Positions 9,692-21,430 of a DNA stretch of 64,000 nucleotides are shown here, piece after piece. A program made the position numbers and the translations under genes. How positions within the stretch are numbered: position 1 is the first letter of the stretch; every line of letters begins with the position of its first letter. The DNA comes from Hydractinia symbiolongicarpus. Its lineage: Eukaryota > Cnidaria > Hydrozoa > Anthoathecata > Hydractiniidae. The stretch is taken from positions 18,292,001 to 18,356,000 of the forward strand of contig NC_079878.1 of the NCBI RefSeq assembly GCF_029227915.1, in the 5' to 3' direction. The notes below the pieces were generated by a model. That model ran no database searches. It was not told the DNA's origin and saw nothing but the letters and a program-made list of their open reading frames with translations.

Positions 9692-10236
9692 CCTTTTCTT
9701 TAACTACCTTGGACGCTGAGAGCTGGGTGTGATTAATCGTGTGCGCCGCAACTAAAAGAGGCGCTAAAAATTTTCCGAACGTCGTGTAGACGAGGATACC
9801 TAAATCAGCCATACTTTCGCGGATTATGGGGTCATTTTCAATATCTCTCCTCAAACCTTCAGGGCTATCGAGGGTTACCACGTTGCCTATAGCCTTCGTG
9901 TATAAGCTAATAGCGTGACACGAAAGAGCTCTGGCAGTACTCTGCCCCTTTTCAACCAACTCTCGTTCAGTAAAATCATTATAAATTTTTTCGATAACCT
10001 CAGGTGATGCTTTGTCCAGGAATGCCTCAGTACATTTTTTCGGTAAAAGATGTGGCTTCGATTTTGAGAATCTGGCGCTTATCTATGGGTTGCTGAGGCG
10101 CTTCTGGTGTATTGGCAATATCGTCAAATATTTCTGCTAATGAAGACATTCTATTTATTATATAGCGGTACCTATAGATGAATGTAAGTGTCAATATATA
10201 TGGGAGCAATATCGCGATCAGTAGCAATAATTCCAT
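9654..10236 (-). pseudogene. Conserved membrane protein, 179-aa family (Pol-B copy)
   Basis: Begins with a signal-anchor (LLLLIAILLPYILTLTFIY) 1 nt after the PolB stop (TAA at 10238-10240). It shares PIDKRQ, HLLPKKC and the LRRDIENDPIIRESMADLGILVY block with the Pol-A copy. One frameshift near 10050 splits it into two open pieces. The C-terminal tail is Lys/Glu/Gln-rich but without the EEK repeat. Confidence 0.65.
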
Positions 10237-10237
10237 T

Positions 10238-13200
10238 TTATTTCTCCTTCAACATATAATGACCTCGGGCAAGCGTTGTTATTTAATCCGCCTGAATGAT
10301 CCGCTTATCATCAGCGGTATTAAGGGCAATTTTATTCACCTCCTGTGTGTATAAATTATGGCCTTTGTTCTGTATACAGCGCCAAGTTTTGTTAATATCG
10401 ATGCCTTCCCTCAGACAGTGCTCATAGGCCTCGAAGGTTTTACATTTCTTTGTGACAGCTTTTTTTACCCCTATGGCCTTACGATCACCCCCCCTTTAGT
10501 TAAGGCTTTATAGGCGTAAGCTTTCGGTCTCAAAGTTATAAAGGAAGTCATTATCTTACCACCTAGCTCATCCTTCATCAAGCCTACGACTTTTTTGTTC
10601 TTCCCAATGGGGAGAGGCCTACCATCATCTTTGCTATAAGCACTTGTGTCAAAACGTGCCTACACATCATCGGCAATATCCCGATAAAAATCTTCCGTTC
10701 TTATGTGGTAAATGAAGCTATCCGTATCCATATAACACAGTTGTATTTTACTGAAATTCGTACATCACGGTCTTTGACTGGTCTAAAATAGCTTGGCCAA
10801 TGTACACGGGCTTGTTCATTTTGATACTAATCTTACCCATCTCCACACCCATGAGGTGACTGCTAAAGTAGTTTCCATCCTTGAAATTGGGCTTCATTAC
10901 GAGCTTCGTATATGCGGCTTCTTTGGTGACTAGCTTGATGTTCCGATGGTTCCTGATGTTCTCCATCGTTTTTCCGAACACCGCCAGATTCATTAACTTG
11001 TAAAAATCTTTCTCGAACTCGTTTTTGGCGGCTGTCCTTAGCATGGTATTGTGTTCGATATAGTCCCGGAGCCAGGCACTATGTTGAAACTGAATAGCGC
11101 GGTGCACCTTTTTAAGCTCGAGCCCGTGTTTCAGGGCTTGATGTAGAGCTCCGATGTGTACCACGTATTTCCGCTTATGTTCGAGATTAGGGATCAATTT
11201 TTCAACCCTGTATACCACCCTACGCTCCGGCATGAAGGGTAGTTCATTATGTTTATCGTGGAGTTCCTTTGGGTAATCAATATCTACCTCCAGGAGGTAC
11301 CCATGCTTATTATCTGATACCAGCTTCATTTGATACCCATTTGAAGCCATGTGTTGGTAGAGGCTGTTGCATAACCCAGTTATATAGGTTGTTGGCATCG
11401 AGATACTGTAAGTATGACGCATCAACCTCTGGATCATATTGGTCCCCCATATATTTGTTGTTCGCTCTCGCGTACCGGTGTGCAGACTGTGTAATACCAC
11501 CCCGTATTCCGCGTTCTACCATCAGGAGCATGTCAGGATCCGTCAGTAGCTCAAGCTGTACACCCGTGTACTTGAGTGCTGCTTTCCAGGCCAGGCCTGG
11601 AGCGCTGTAGAAATTAGCGGGATCGAGCTTGTAGTTAGTATGACACACACATCTAAAGTTTTAAAAAATATCAGTTAATAGGAGGACATCCATCACTAAA
11701 TAAGCATCGTGGTAGTCACCCATGGTAGTATCTGTGCCCTTTGGAGTAATAGCATTCCACACTTTTTGTTGCATGTTCATAGTCGTTGTCACTGATACCC
11801 TTCATATTAAGGGTACTATAGAAGACCTCCTTCGATGGTAGCTCAGTCTCCTCGAATCTTCGCCAACCATTCATGTATTCGTATGGGTATATGCCTTTCT
11901 TAAGCATGAGCCGGAATAACTCATCATCGCTAAAGTAGTAGCTCATGACTGGTGTATTGGTCTTAACTCGATCCTTATCTAACTGCGTCGAGGTATTTGA
12001 TTCACAACTGCTGCACCAAAAGCTTGCTATATACTCATCATCAATGTTCTTAAATTCCAAGCATGTATCAGCGCACTGCTGGCATTTCATGCCTGCCGTG
12101 TTCGTACCAATAAGATTAGATGCCAATTTCTCCAATGAGGATGCCATAAACCGACAGCTGTCTATAAATCTTATTTCGATCTTTTTGTGAAATTCACCAT
12201 CGCCATATCCCATGCCTGCAATGGGTACATTGATTTTCACATTAAATGATATGTACTTCTCGGTATTCTCGGCTATGCAACCGATATCCTGAGTATCATA
12301 TTTCTCCACAATTCGCGGGTAAATAAGTGAGCATCGTGCCCTGATAGGTTGTGAAATATGACTGGTACATGGTTTGGTATCCTGTATTTAAGATTGCAGG
12401 TATTATGGGCTTGCTCCTCGATATAAGCCTGTGTAATGGCAGTGGTCTCGAACTTTACGATTTTCATCGTTGAATGGCTTCATGCATGTGTGGCAACTAG
12501 TGGCGGAGTCGTGCTCCCTTTTTAGTACCTCCGTTAATGGTATCATATCGTGTTGAGGGTATGTGTTGTAGATTCGCTTTACCTCATCCTCTAGATGATC
12601 AACGAACTTCTTCACACAGTCTTCACCCCTGTAGACTGCTAGTGGATCTGGCACGGACCCGTAAGCAAAGGTACTATATGTTGCCCAGACGCATGGTTCA
12701 TGCTTATTCAACGTCTTAGTCTTAGTATCCCAAGCATTTTCTTTCATCGGAATAAATAGGCTTTCAAAATCCGCATATATAACGAATGGTACTTTGAATT
12801 GCTGCTGACCATCTTGATAATATAACCATTTTTCTTTTTCACTCGGCATCGTTATCTTTACCGTCATTATCTTTGCAGTAGGTATAGTGATTGTCTCTGG
12901 ATTGCGTTGTTTGAAACCCCTGCAAGCAATTCAGACAAAAATGCATTTTTCCGTGGTTCTTCGATATCTCGCTACCCAATAATCTCGAAATATTTTTGAC
13001 GGTTGTATAATGATTTTTCTTATTATCAGTAAGCAATAACAGATTAGCCTGCTTCTCTCTTTCATTAAATGTCGATCGGCGCAGGATATTAAAAGTCTTC
13101 CCTGTCATGTAAAAGACGTTCACCGCGATGTCTGGGTTGTTCTTTTCAAACTTGGAGATATCCTTGATGCTTGTTGGAAACTCAATGCCCTGCCAGTTAT

Positions 13201-14189
13201 ATCGATCCACATATGGTCGAAGCTTGCTTATACGTTCTGGGTGAATGTCAATATCTTCATTATGCAACGCTGCAATCTCAGCCCATCGGAAGCATTCTTG
13301 ATCGTTGTTATTTGGATTGATGATAGCCTTCTTCATTGCGATCCATCTGGGTGTTTTGATATACGAGGAACCTCTCGTTAGCTTTAGTTTATGAAAGTCC
13401 ACGTCGAGATGTAGGATGCGGCCGATACTAAAACCACTCTTGGGCAGCGTGGGATTCTCCACATGCGTTCTGATTTGTGCGAACATTGTATCCATCACTT
13501 CATCAACGATTGTGCCCTGAAATACTGATGTCATATTGCTATGAAATACCTTATCAACCTCGATAAACTCGTAGGTACCATCGATTTGTTTTTTCCATAG
13601 TATTCATAGAGAGCACTGTATCTTTGCAGATCCCATTTGTTCCAATTGGTTCTTTATCAAATTTTTTACATGTGATCGTATCATATCAAGATATCCATCA
13701 ATATCTGTTCCATCTATGCCAGCTATGCGGAAACTCCTGAATGTTTTATGTAATGCATGCTTATGCTCCCGAGGCGTAAAATCTTGATTAGGTTGCTCTG
13801 TAGCATGATCCTCGATTGCCTCTTGCTCAACCTAGTCATGAAGCGTTGCAACCATGACCCTGTTGTAGAGTTTCATCACATTGTTTTTGAACGTGTTATA
13901 TGCGCTATTGACACCCTTCTTTATAGACTCTGACACATAGTTCACTAACCAATCAGACCACTCTCGCAGTTTACTTTTTACCAATGGACAGGTCTTCAAA
14001 ATCTCTTGGAGCTCGAAGATGTTCATGGCCTCTGGTGTTGGTAGAATAGTACATAGGTACATACTCTGTGGGAGTTGGTGCTGTAGTGGCTTCTAATAAA
14101 GAAACAAGGTTTGGTTTGCGTAGCCTATAGTATCCATGTAGACCCCGCGCCTTCGCAATAGATCTCAATTCTATAACAGTTTTATCCAT
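10238..14189 (-). pseudogene. POLB: SAP-domain protein-primed DNA polymerase B (Pol-B copy)
   Basis: The most complete polymerase here. It opens with a SAP/Rho-N-like module (MDKTVIELRSIAKARGLHGY...LRK) and a segment KLREWSDWLVNYV...SAYNTFKNNVMKLYN, then the polymerase: zinc-finger-like CLNC...H...C near 12900, Exo I (YADFES, about 12770), Exo II (NLSGHDAHLF), motif A (YLDANNLY, about 11395), motif B (VFGKTMENIRNHRN, about 10960) and motif C (YMDTDS, 10718-10735). At least eight frameshifts or stops break it (about 14000, 12850, 12440, 12300, 11700, 11400, 10748, 10660). It would replicate the element from its termini by protein priming. Confidence 0.9.
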
Positions 14190-14501
14190 TTATTATAAAA
14201 TTTTTTGATTCCAACTAACAATTTTTCTAAGTTTATTAATTTTTACTTATATTCTGTATACGCTATTGCGCATGACGTCACATGATTTCGTTTATATGAT
14301 TATGTGTTAGTATTTAATATATCTATTATTTCATATTATTTTGTGTTGGCAGATGACGTCATGTATGTCTGATATATATATATATTATTATGTGTTAGTT
14401 ATTAGCATTTCATATTATTTTGTGTTGGTTACTAATGGGTGACTTATGGAATTTCCCAATATGTGCGTGCGCTGTCCTAGAACGAACATTTCTCTATCTC
14501 T
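14190..14501. repeat. Terminal inverted repeat of Pol-B (right end)
   Basis: Non-coding, with internal sub-repeats built on TATTATTTTGTGTTGG / TATGTGTTAGT. It ends GTGCGTGCGCTGTCCTAGAACGAACATTTCTCTATCTCT at 14501; the last 16 bases match the other Polinton termini. The sub-repeat words reappear inverted at 55641-55840 beside the Pol-D DUF4116 gene, identifying that end as a TIR too. Flanking sequence from 14502 is Helitron. Confidence 0.7.
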
Positions 14502-15842
14502 TCTGTGGCTTCTGAGCGGAATCGGCGATTAAGGTCACGGGGGTAAATTATTATTAAAAATGGCGCATTAAAATAATGAATTCATTTTATTCACTTAATT
14601 TATTATTTGAATTAGAGGTATATCAATTAAATTAATTAAATTATGTAAGGAAATAATTAATTTTTGAATTTCCGCGCCCGAAGGCGTAGGAAATTCTTTG
14701 AAACCGTCGTTTTTTCTTTTGGAGCATTTTTTGAGAAAAAATCGACCCTGGGATTTCACGTTCCTCTGATTTTTTGTTACCTAAATGTCATTTTACGCCA
14801 AAATTGGTTCAAAAATTAAAACTACTTTATTTTCCACAATATTTGGCACAGTTAACAAAAAAAGTATACTGAACATGATGGTGACATCAAAATTTCGATT
14901 TTTTGGCCCCCTTAAATGTCATTTTAGGCCAAAATTTGTCCAAAAATTAAAACTACTTTATTTTCCACAAAATTTGGCACAGTTAACAAAAAAAGTATGC
15001 TGAACATGATGGTGACATCAAAATTTCGATTTTTGGCCACCTAAATCTCATTTTAGCAAAAATTGGTCCAAAAATTAAAACTACTTTATTTTCGACAAAA
15101 TTTTGCACAGATCACAAAAAAATATGCTGAACATGATGGTGACATCAAAATTTTGATTTTTTGCCACCTGAAATGTCATTTTAGGCCAAAATTGGTCCAA
15201 AAATTTAAAACTACTTTATTTTCGACAAAATTTGGCACAGTTAATAGAAAAAATATGCTGAACATGATGGTGGCATCAAAATTTTGATTTTTTGCCACCT
15301 GAAATGTCATTTTAGGCCAAAATTGGTCCAAAAATTTAAACTACTTTATTTTCGACAAAATTTGGCACAGTTAATAAAAAAAGTATGCTGAACATGATGG
15401 TGGCATCAAAATCTTGTTTTTTTGTCAACTAAATGCCGTTTAAGACCATAAACGTTTCAACCATGAATGATAGGCTATAATTTTTGTTCGCAATTTCTTT
15501 TAAAGTGTGAGTTTATTTTGACACGTTTCGTTTTGTTTGCGTTTGTTGTAAGATGTAATGTCACTTGTGTGTTTTATCTTCAGAGCTTCAAGCACCAAAC
15601 CTCTTCGAATGTTTGGCACGATAACAACGAATTAGCAGGTTGTCATCAAATATTTTGGTAGCGAGCGGAAATTCTTAGAGCCCCCAGGGCTTCTTGTTGT
15701 AATTTATTTTGACCAATAATAAAATTTTGACCAATAATAAAATTTACAATTAAACAACCCCCTGGTTTCTAAAAATTTCTAAAGGTCAAAAAAATGTCGC
15801 TAACCCTTTTGAACACACAAAATACGGCTATTATTGTAGAGA
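14502..15842 (-). mobile_element. Helitron, 5' part, split by Pol-B
   Basis: On the minus strand it begins TCTCTACAATAATAGCCGTATTTTGTG at 15842, directly after the CTAG end of the neighbouring Helitron. Its first ~150 bp and the stretch 14505-14570 match the corresponding parts of the neighbour (e.g. GGTCACGGGGGTAA and AACAACCCCCTGGTTTCTAAAAATT). It contains a ~130-bp satellite array. The Pol-B terminus at 14501 interrupts it; the probable 3' end is at 7320. No protein is encoded. Confidence 0.6.
14785..15440. repeat. Tandem satellite array, ~130-bp unit, five copies
   Basis: The marker GAACATGATG recurs at 14871, 15002, 15129, 15260 and 15391, giving spacings of 127-131 bp. Each unit carries TTTTAGGCCAAAATTGGTCCAAAAATTAAAACTACTTTATTTTC as a core (variable by a few bases). 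It lies inside the Helitron and a diverged array of the same unit is at 49711-50180. Confidence 0.85.
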
Positions 15843-17511
15843 CTAGCCGGGAAACCCGGCGTCGAATCGCCGGGATGAGCCACAAGTAACTGTTGTTGAA
15901 CGCCCTAAGGAGCGCTTAAAAAGAACTGCAAACTGTGCGACACAGTCAGGTGGAGCGCTTAAGTACAGGTATGCAGTATGTCGTAAATCAAGTGAAGCGC
16001 ACACACCATTATAGTGTTGCGACTGCAACATATTTTTCAAAAAAAAACTTTCTAAATAAATAATAAATCTAAATAAATAATAAATAACAAAGGCTGAAAT
16101 AAAAACACAGTTTACAACCGTTGTGACTCCGTCATAGCAAAAACAATCGGCCAATATTATTTCATTTTGCGGAATAAGTTTTTGTAAAAGTTAAAAAATT
16201 AATCGTGACACCGGACTGGGCGCTTAGTACAGTTAAACGGTGTTACACAGGTGTATAGGGATAATACCCTGTTGAAAAAAACTTTCTTGCAGGCTCTGTT
16301 TAAAAGAAAACACAAGAACAGTCCTTCGCTAGCACAGGGCTAAGCGGTTAGTCCAGGTAAAGATTGCTCCACATTCGTACAGGCGTGATTCCCAAGAAAG
16401 TTTAAAAATTAATTGTCACAGTGGGCTGACCCGCATAGGCGTAATAGCCTTTTCTAAAAAACAGGCTATTGTTAACACTGAGCTAACTGCTTAGTACAGT
16501 TAAACAGACTTGAACAGTACCCTTCTCCAAAAAAACTTTATCACAACTTCGGTTAAAATGACAACACAGGAAACAGCCTGTCGTTACCTCCAGCTAAACC
16601 AATTGCTCAGCTATTTTATTTGCAAAAAAAGTTTTAAGGAAAATAATTAAAGATGTAGCTACCTAGCTAAACTGCATTTAGCATAAAATTTATTGCTGAG
16701 AATATTGCCATATTTATTGATAGCCAAACTTAATTTTTATACTCTCACTTTTTAGGTAAATATATGAGCTAGCTAAGTGGATACATCCTCGACATAAAAA
16801 TAAATGTTGGGTTGGAGAAAAACCTCCTATACCAAACAAAATTAGTAAAAAGTAAGGCTATTAGCTAATAGAATATTCGTTTCTAGCCAAAAATCCTAAA
16901 ACTGGTGCGTTTAAGATCTGTACGTAGCTAAAAAACGTGACAATATATTTATCTTAACACTTTAGAACATACAAAAAACCAATGTTACGAAAATAAAAAG
17001 CCTATAAAAGACAAAAAGGTGAAACAGACTTACAAACAGCACTGACCACCATTACTTTAAAAACTAAAATAGCCATCATGTTTCGGTCCTCATGTTTCTT
17101 CGTTTGCCCAGGCCGCGAAAGTCTTGGATTGATTTTTCAAAGAGAGTCAAGCGTTTTGATTAGTGTATTGTGTGCGAGCGGTCAAAACAAAGTAAAACTA
17201 TCAGTAAAATGTCCCATTTGTTTTCTGTAGCTCCTAAGCGAAAACGGCGATTGAGGTCACGGGGGTAATTATTATTAAAAATAGCGTATTAAAATAACGC
17301 ATTTATTTTTATCACTAAATTTATTTTTCTTACTGATGGTAATAAATTGAAGTAATTAAATTAATTACAGAAATAAATTAATTTTAAAATTTATTTCAAT
17401 TAATAATAAGATTTGCGATTAAACAACCCCCTGGTTTCTAAAAATTGCCGAAAGGTCAAAGTAATATCGGTAACCCTTTTGAACAGACAAAATACGGCTA
17501 TATTATAGAGA
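15843..17511 (-). mobile_element. Complete non-autonomous Helitron, 1669 bp
   Basis: Minus strand: 5' end TCTCTATAATATAGCCGTATTTTGTC at 17511 preceded by A; 3' end a 7-bp perfect hairpin (15855-15861/15868-15874, CCCGGCG/CGCCGGG), 8 nt, then CTAG at 15846-15843. This fits Helitron rules (insertion at A^T, TC...CTAG). The interior has no coding frame longer than noise. Immediately 3' the next Helitron starts, so the two are head to tail without a gap. Confidence 0.65.
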
Positions 17512-18340
17512 TTAAGAACTAAAATTTTCGGCGGAAAAACTTTCGGACACAATTTTTTATTTCAGCGGGAAAATTTTCGGTCAACATGAAGTCAAAAAAT
17601 GTGTGGGTAAGTTTGAATGAATTTTAACCAAATTTTAAAGTAATGATTATGGGAAATGACACAAAAAAAGGCTAGAAGTATTTAAAGTGTACATTTATTC
17701 CATCAAGATCTAAAAAAGGTCTTCAGGATCCAACTTTATAGATAGAGCCTGCATTGTTTTTGATTTTCTGATTACCCTATATATAACTTTTAGCACTAGT
17801 CCTTTTAAAAAAAAAATTAGAAAAAACAAAATTTTCGGACAAAAAAAAATCTGAAAGTTTTTCCGTCCAAAAATTTTCTTTTCTAATATAAACAAAAAAG
17901 ATCATAGACTGAGAGTCCGGTTGGACAGCAAGAGAAGTGAGAAACCATAAATATTATAAACAGAAATACTCGTATCAGTAGTATTTCTTATCAGCTTCAA
18001 GAAATATGGTTACCCGAACTTTGGAAAGCGAATATTTAGAAAAAGTGCAGAAATCGTTCGAGACAAACGTAACTGAAAGCGAACTTTTATAAAAAGGAAA
18101 GATTTTAATCATCTATTGCTTTCATCTAGCTGTCCAAACGTAGCCTAGAATAAACTCGCTTGTTTATAAAATGATAATATTTATATTATTCAATAAATAG
18201 ACACGTTAAAGTTCTGGGAATATCTTTAAACACAAGATTATGGAACGTCGTGGGAAATCTTTCTAATGATCTACTGTGTAATCTGTGAAAGCCGTTGACA
18301 GCAGCACTGGATTATTTATATTCTGTTTTCCATTTTTTAG
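17512..18340. other. Non-coding, possible intron
   Basis: AT-rich sequence with runs of T and A (17800-17850). I see no gene. If the ERLEC1-like exon that follows is real this would be intronic; the last bases (TTCTGTTTTCCATTTTTTAG) make a good polypyrimidine tract and acceptor. Confidence 0.35.
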
Positions 18341-18407
18341 ACACGTTGTGCATTATTACAGTGGTGGGGATATTTGTGATATCACTGGCAAACCTAGAGT
18401 TGCGCAA
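18341..18407 (+). CDS. ERLEC1: Exon-like block, ER lectin MRH domain (ERLEC1/OS-9 type)
   Basis: A 67-nt block, preceded by TTTTTTAG and followed by GTATTG, encodes RHVVHYYSGGDICDITGKPR. The pattern YY-GGD-CD-TGKPR is the signature of the second MRH (mannose-6-phosphate receptor homology) domain of ERLEC1/OS-9, ER lectins that deliver misfolded glycoproteins to degradation; the CD-TGKPR segment holds a disulfide Cys and sugar-binding Arg. Phase in is 2, phase out 0. No other exons were found within several kb, so it may belong to a long-intron host gene or be a solitary relic. The surrounding 95-residue open frame is otherwise intronic. Confidence 0.5.
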
Positions 18408-19829
18408 GTATTGTTAATGTATGTTTTTTTAGTTTTCGCTCGTGGATTTCTTGTTTTAATTTATAGCACTATGCAGGCATTAATCATTGCAGGTCAATTT
18501 ATCATCCCCTGTCTATATAATTATCGCCCTTCGGCAATAAACGCCCTGGGTGGTAAATTAGATGATCATTAACAGTAAAAGAGTTTTTCTCCTACGATCG
18601 CGTGCACTTTCTATTTTTTTAATTTTTAATATAACAAACTCAACACTTGCAAAATTAAGCAGTTAAAGGGTTTCCTCTAGAAATAGGAAACTGAAAGCAT
18701 AAAAATTTAAACAGCATAATTTATACATATTGGCTTTAATCGAAAGTAATTAAATCTTAAAAGTATACTATCGTGTAGATTGTATTTCGTGTCACGTTTT
18801 TACACTTGATTTAGTAATTTAGTAATTTTTTTGTCTAAGGTGTATTCTTTTATATAATCAGTGTTCTTAATATGGTGCCTCACGTGCTCAGCACAATGTC
18901 TGTTTCATTTTGCGTTTAAATTTACGCTTATAACGCACGCAGTGCATCCTTGCACGCCGTTCTAAAAAACAGAAGAAACTAAGAGGAAGAAAAAGCTTTG
19001 CCCTCCTTCTGTTTAATCAGATAATATCAAATTTAAAGTATAATATTCCTGATACTACATTGCTAGATAACTGCTAGGTATATCATACCACACTGGTTTC
19101 TACTTCAGTTTGTGAAGCAATACCTAGCCTACTGAGCCTTATTCAGCCTACTAGCTAACTAGACCTATTCAGCCATGTGCAACCTTCGTATTCAGCTCAG
19201 CAATACCTTCTAAATCCCTTTAAAGCAACATGGCCACTGATATGTAAGTATTTGTTCATTCTGTACCGTGCTTTCTACGGTGATAAATTTTTCCTGTGTG
19301 TTTTCGTGTTTGTTGCCTCAAATTGTTATTAATTTGTGGAAAGTTGAAACTAACTCGGAACCCCACTTATTATCACATTAAGTCAGTTATGGGTTCCTTT
19401 AACATCGCGAAAATTAGTCTTCGCGAAAATTAATCAACTTAAAGTACCACCTTGAAACTTGTTTTATACTGTTTTTTCATTTTTTACCTCTGTATCTTTT
19501 TCACAGGTACATTATCTAAGAATATATAGGTGCTATTTTTTTCAAACCTGACATTCAAATCTGTATGCTCCAACTGCTTCAAGTGCTCCTAGTGACCGAA
19601 CCAAGTGCTCCGATATTTTAATGACAAATAATGGTTTAGTAGTTGAAAATTATAGCTTCTTTTTTTTTTGCATAATTTTTGCATAATTAAGAAACCACGG
19701 CTCTTTGTAATCTGGCTGTTTCAAAAGCGAAAGTGCTAGCGCTTTTAGCCTTCAGTGAAGAAGAAAACGAAGAAGATAAACAAATGAAGAGTATATAACT
19801 GACCTAATTCTACCATTGGTTGCTGCAAT
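18408..19829. other. Non-coding stretch
   Basis: No gene recognised. AT-rich sequence with a TAGCTA/TACTAGC-rich patch near 19120-19180 and a run of T at 19660. No further MRH-domain exon was found. Confidence 0.4.
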
Positions 19830-20490
19830 TAGTTCTACCGACCGTGTCTATGCTGTTAGGATACCAGGATACTTTGAGACAGTAATACCCTTGTATACAG
19901 ATCACGTTGAGTATCAGAGGCAATTATGTGTTGTTTGGTCCCAGTTATTATTGTTTGACCTTCTGGAAGTTCCATAATCAAAGTAGCTAATGGTTTAAAC
20001 TTCTAAAAGGCATGGAAGGTGTGATTTGGGCGATAGATGGCACGCACATTAAAATATCAGGCCAATCTTTTGTAATGAGAATTATATTAACACAAAAGGC
20101 TTTTCCTCCATAATTCTTCAGGGAGTGTGCGATCATAACATGAGGCTTACAGACAGGATGGCCTGGTTCTGTACACGATGCAAGGTTTTCGACAATAGCG
20201 ACCTTCTGCAACACATCAAGAGTGGCACTTTTATGGTTGGCGACGTAGCATACAAACTGGAAACATTTATGATGACATCTTATAAATGTATCAATGCTCT
20301 TGATTCTATCAAGAAAAAATATAATTACACCCAATCCGTAACACGCAATATCATAGAAAGAGCATTTGCATTATTAAAATCGCGTTTTCCTCGACTCAAG
20401 CTTGTTGATATCACTGACGTGAATTATATTTGCTCACTCATCATCGCCATATTGTCCATTCACAACTTTTGTATTGATGAAGATATTTGA
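19830..20490 (+). pseudogene. PIF/Harbinger (HARBI1-like) transposase relic
   Basis: DDE_Tnp_4-type nuclease. In order: RIPGYFETVIPLY, then IWAIDGTHIK (first catalytic Asp), GVCDHNMRLTD, FMVGDVAYKLETFMMTSYK (GD-AY, second Asp), KKKYNYTQSVTRNIIERAFALLKSRFPRLK (catalytic Glu in IERAFALLK), ending HNFCIDEDI. The region up to 20125 is broken by frameshifts and stops; the 121-codon C-terminal part is open. Ancient PIF/Harbinger copy or HARBI1-derived pseudogene. The accompanying Myb-like gene is not seen. Confidence 0.8.
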
Positions 20491-20519
20491 TTTAGGGAAA
20501 AAGAAGAATTTGACACGAG

Positions 20520-21430
20520 TCAAAAATCCGAGTCATTTATTGCAAGACGCGGCTGGTAAGAAAAATTTATGCGCAAACATGGACTTTCCTTACGCAGACG
20601 TACATCTGTTGACCAAAAAGATACACAACAGTTAATCAATCGGCTTGTTTCATATGTCATCTATGCTAGAAGAATACAAATGAGATGCAATTTTAAGCCT
20701 TCTCAAATCTATGAAATAGAGTGGCAAGATATGGTTGGAACTACAACCGTATCAACAGTAGGAAGGCGCTAAACGTCAAGTTTCAAACTTAAACCATAAA
20801 TTTCGTGGGAAATGCGTCATTGCTTCTTCCGAGAATGGATGGTTGAAAACGCCATTAACCATTGAATTTGTTCAAAAAATTTTAGAATCGTTTTCTTTTG
20901 ATCAACGCTTACTCGTTTGGGATAGTTATGAATCCCATATTAAACAAGTAGTAGAGATCTCAAAGCTAAAAAAAATGCATCGCTTATCATTCCTGGAGGT
21001 TGTACAAAGTATATTCAGGCTCCAGATGTTTCATGGAACAAGCCTTTTAAATCAACAGTAGCTGAAAAGTATGACGAATGGCTGTCCACTGCAGGAATAA
21101 ATCGACTCACAGATGCAGGGAATTTAAAATCACCTGAGCGACGAGTTATTAAACAATGGATTTAAAGGTATGGAATGAGTTGACTCCGGAAATTATAGTC
21201 AAACCTTTCAAAGCATGTGCGCTAAATATTGCCGGCGATGGAAGCGAGGATGAAAGCATTTATTGTATTAAAGAAAAGCAACTATGTCGTGATGGTTTCG
21301 AATTGTTGAAAGAACAGCTAGACATACTTAACTAGCCTGATGTAAATCCATTTACCGTTTCGTGTGATGATCTTGACGTAAACGAAGCAACTCCGTCGTT
21401 TTTAATAATCGATCAAGATTGAGAGAAAGA
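20520..21430 (+). pseudogene. pogo/CENP-B-like DDE_1 transposase relic
   Basis: Starts with a C-terminal piece of a CENP-B-type helix-turn-helix (FMRKHGLSLRRRTS) and continues IYARRIQMRCNFKPSQIY, QDMVGTTTV, FRGKCVIASSENGWL, LLVWDSYESHI (the D in WDSYESH is the second catalytic Asp) and later blocks in shifting frames to about 21400. Deleted between KPSQIY and WQDMVG, so the first catalytic Asp (normally N-DET/Q) is lost. Many stops. Different subfamily from the DDE gene at 40171. Confidence 0.75.

Noticed and set aside
18285-18572. 95-codon open frame as a complete gene
   Set aside because: Only the 67-nt central block matches a protein family; the ends look intronic.
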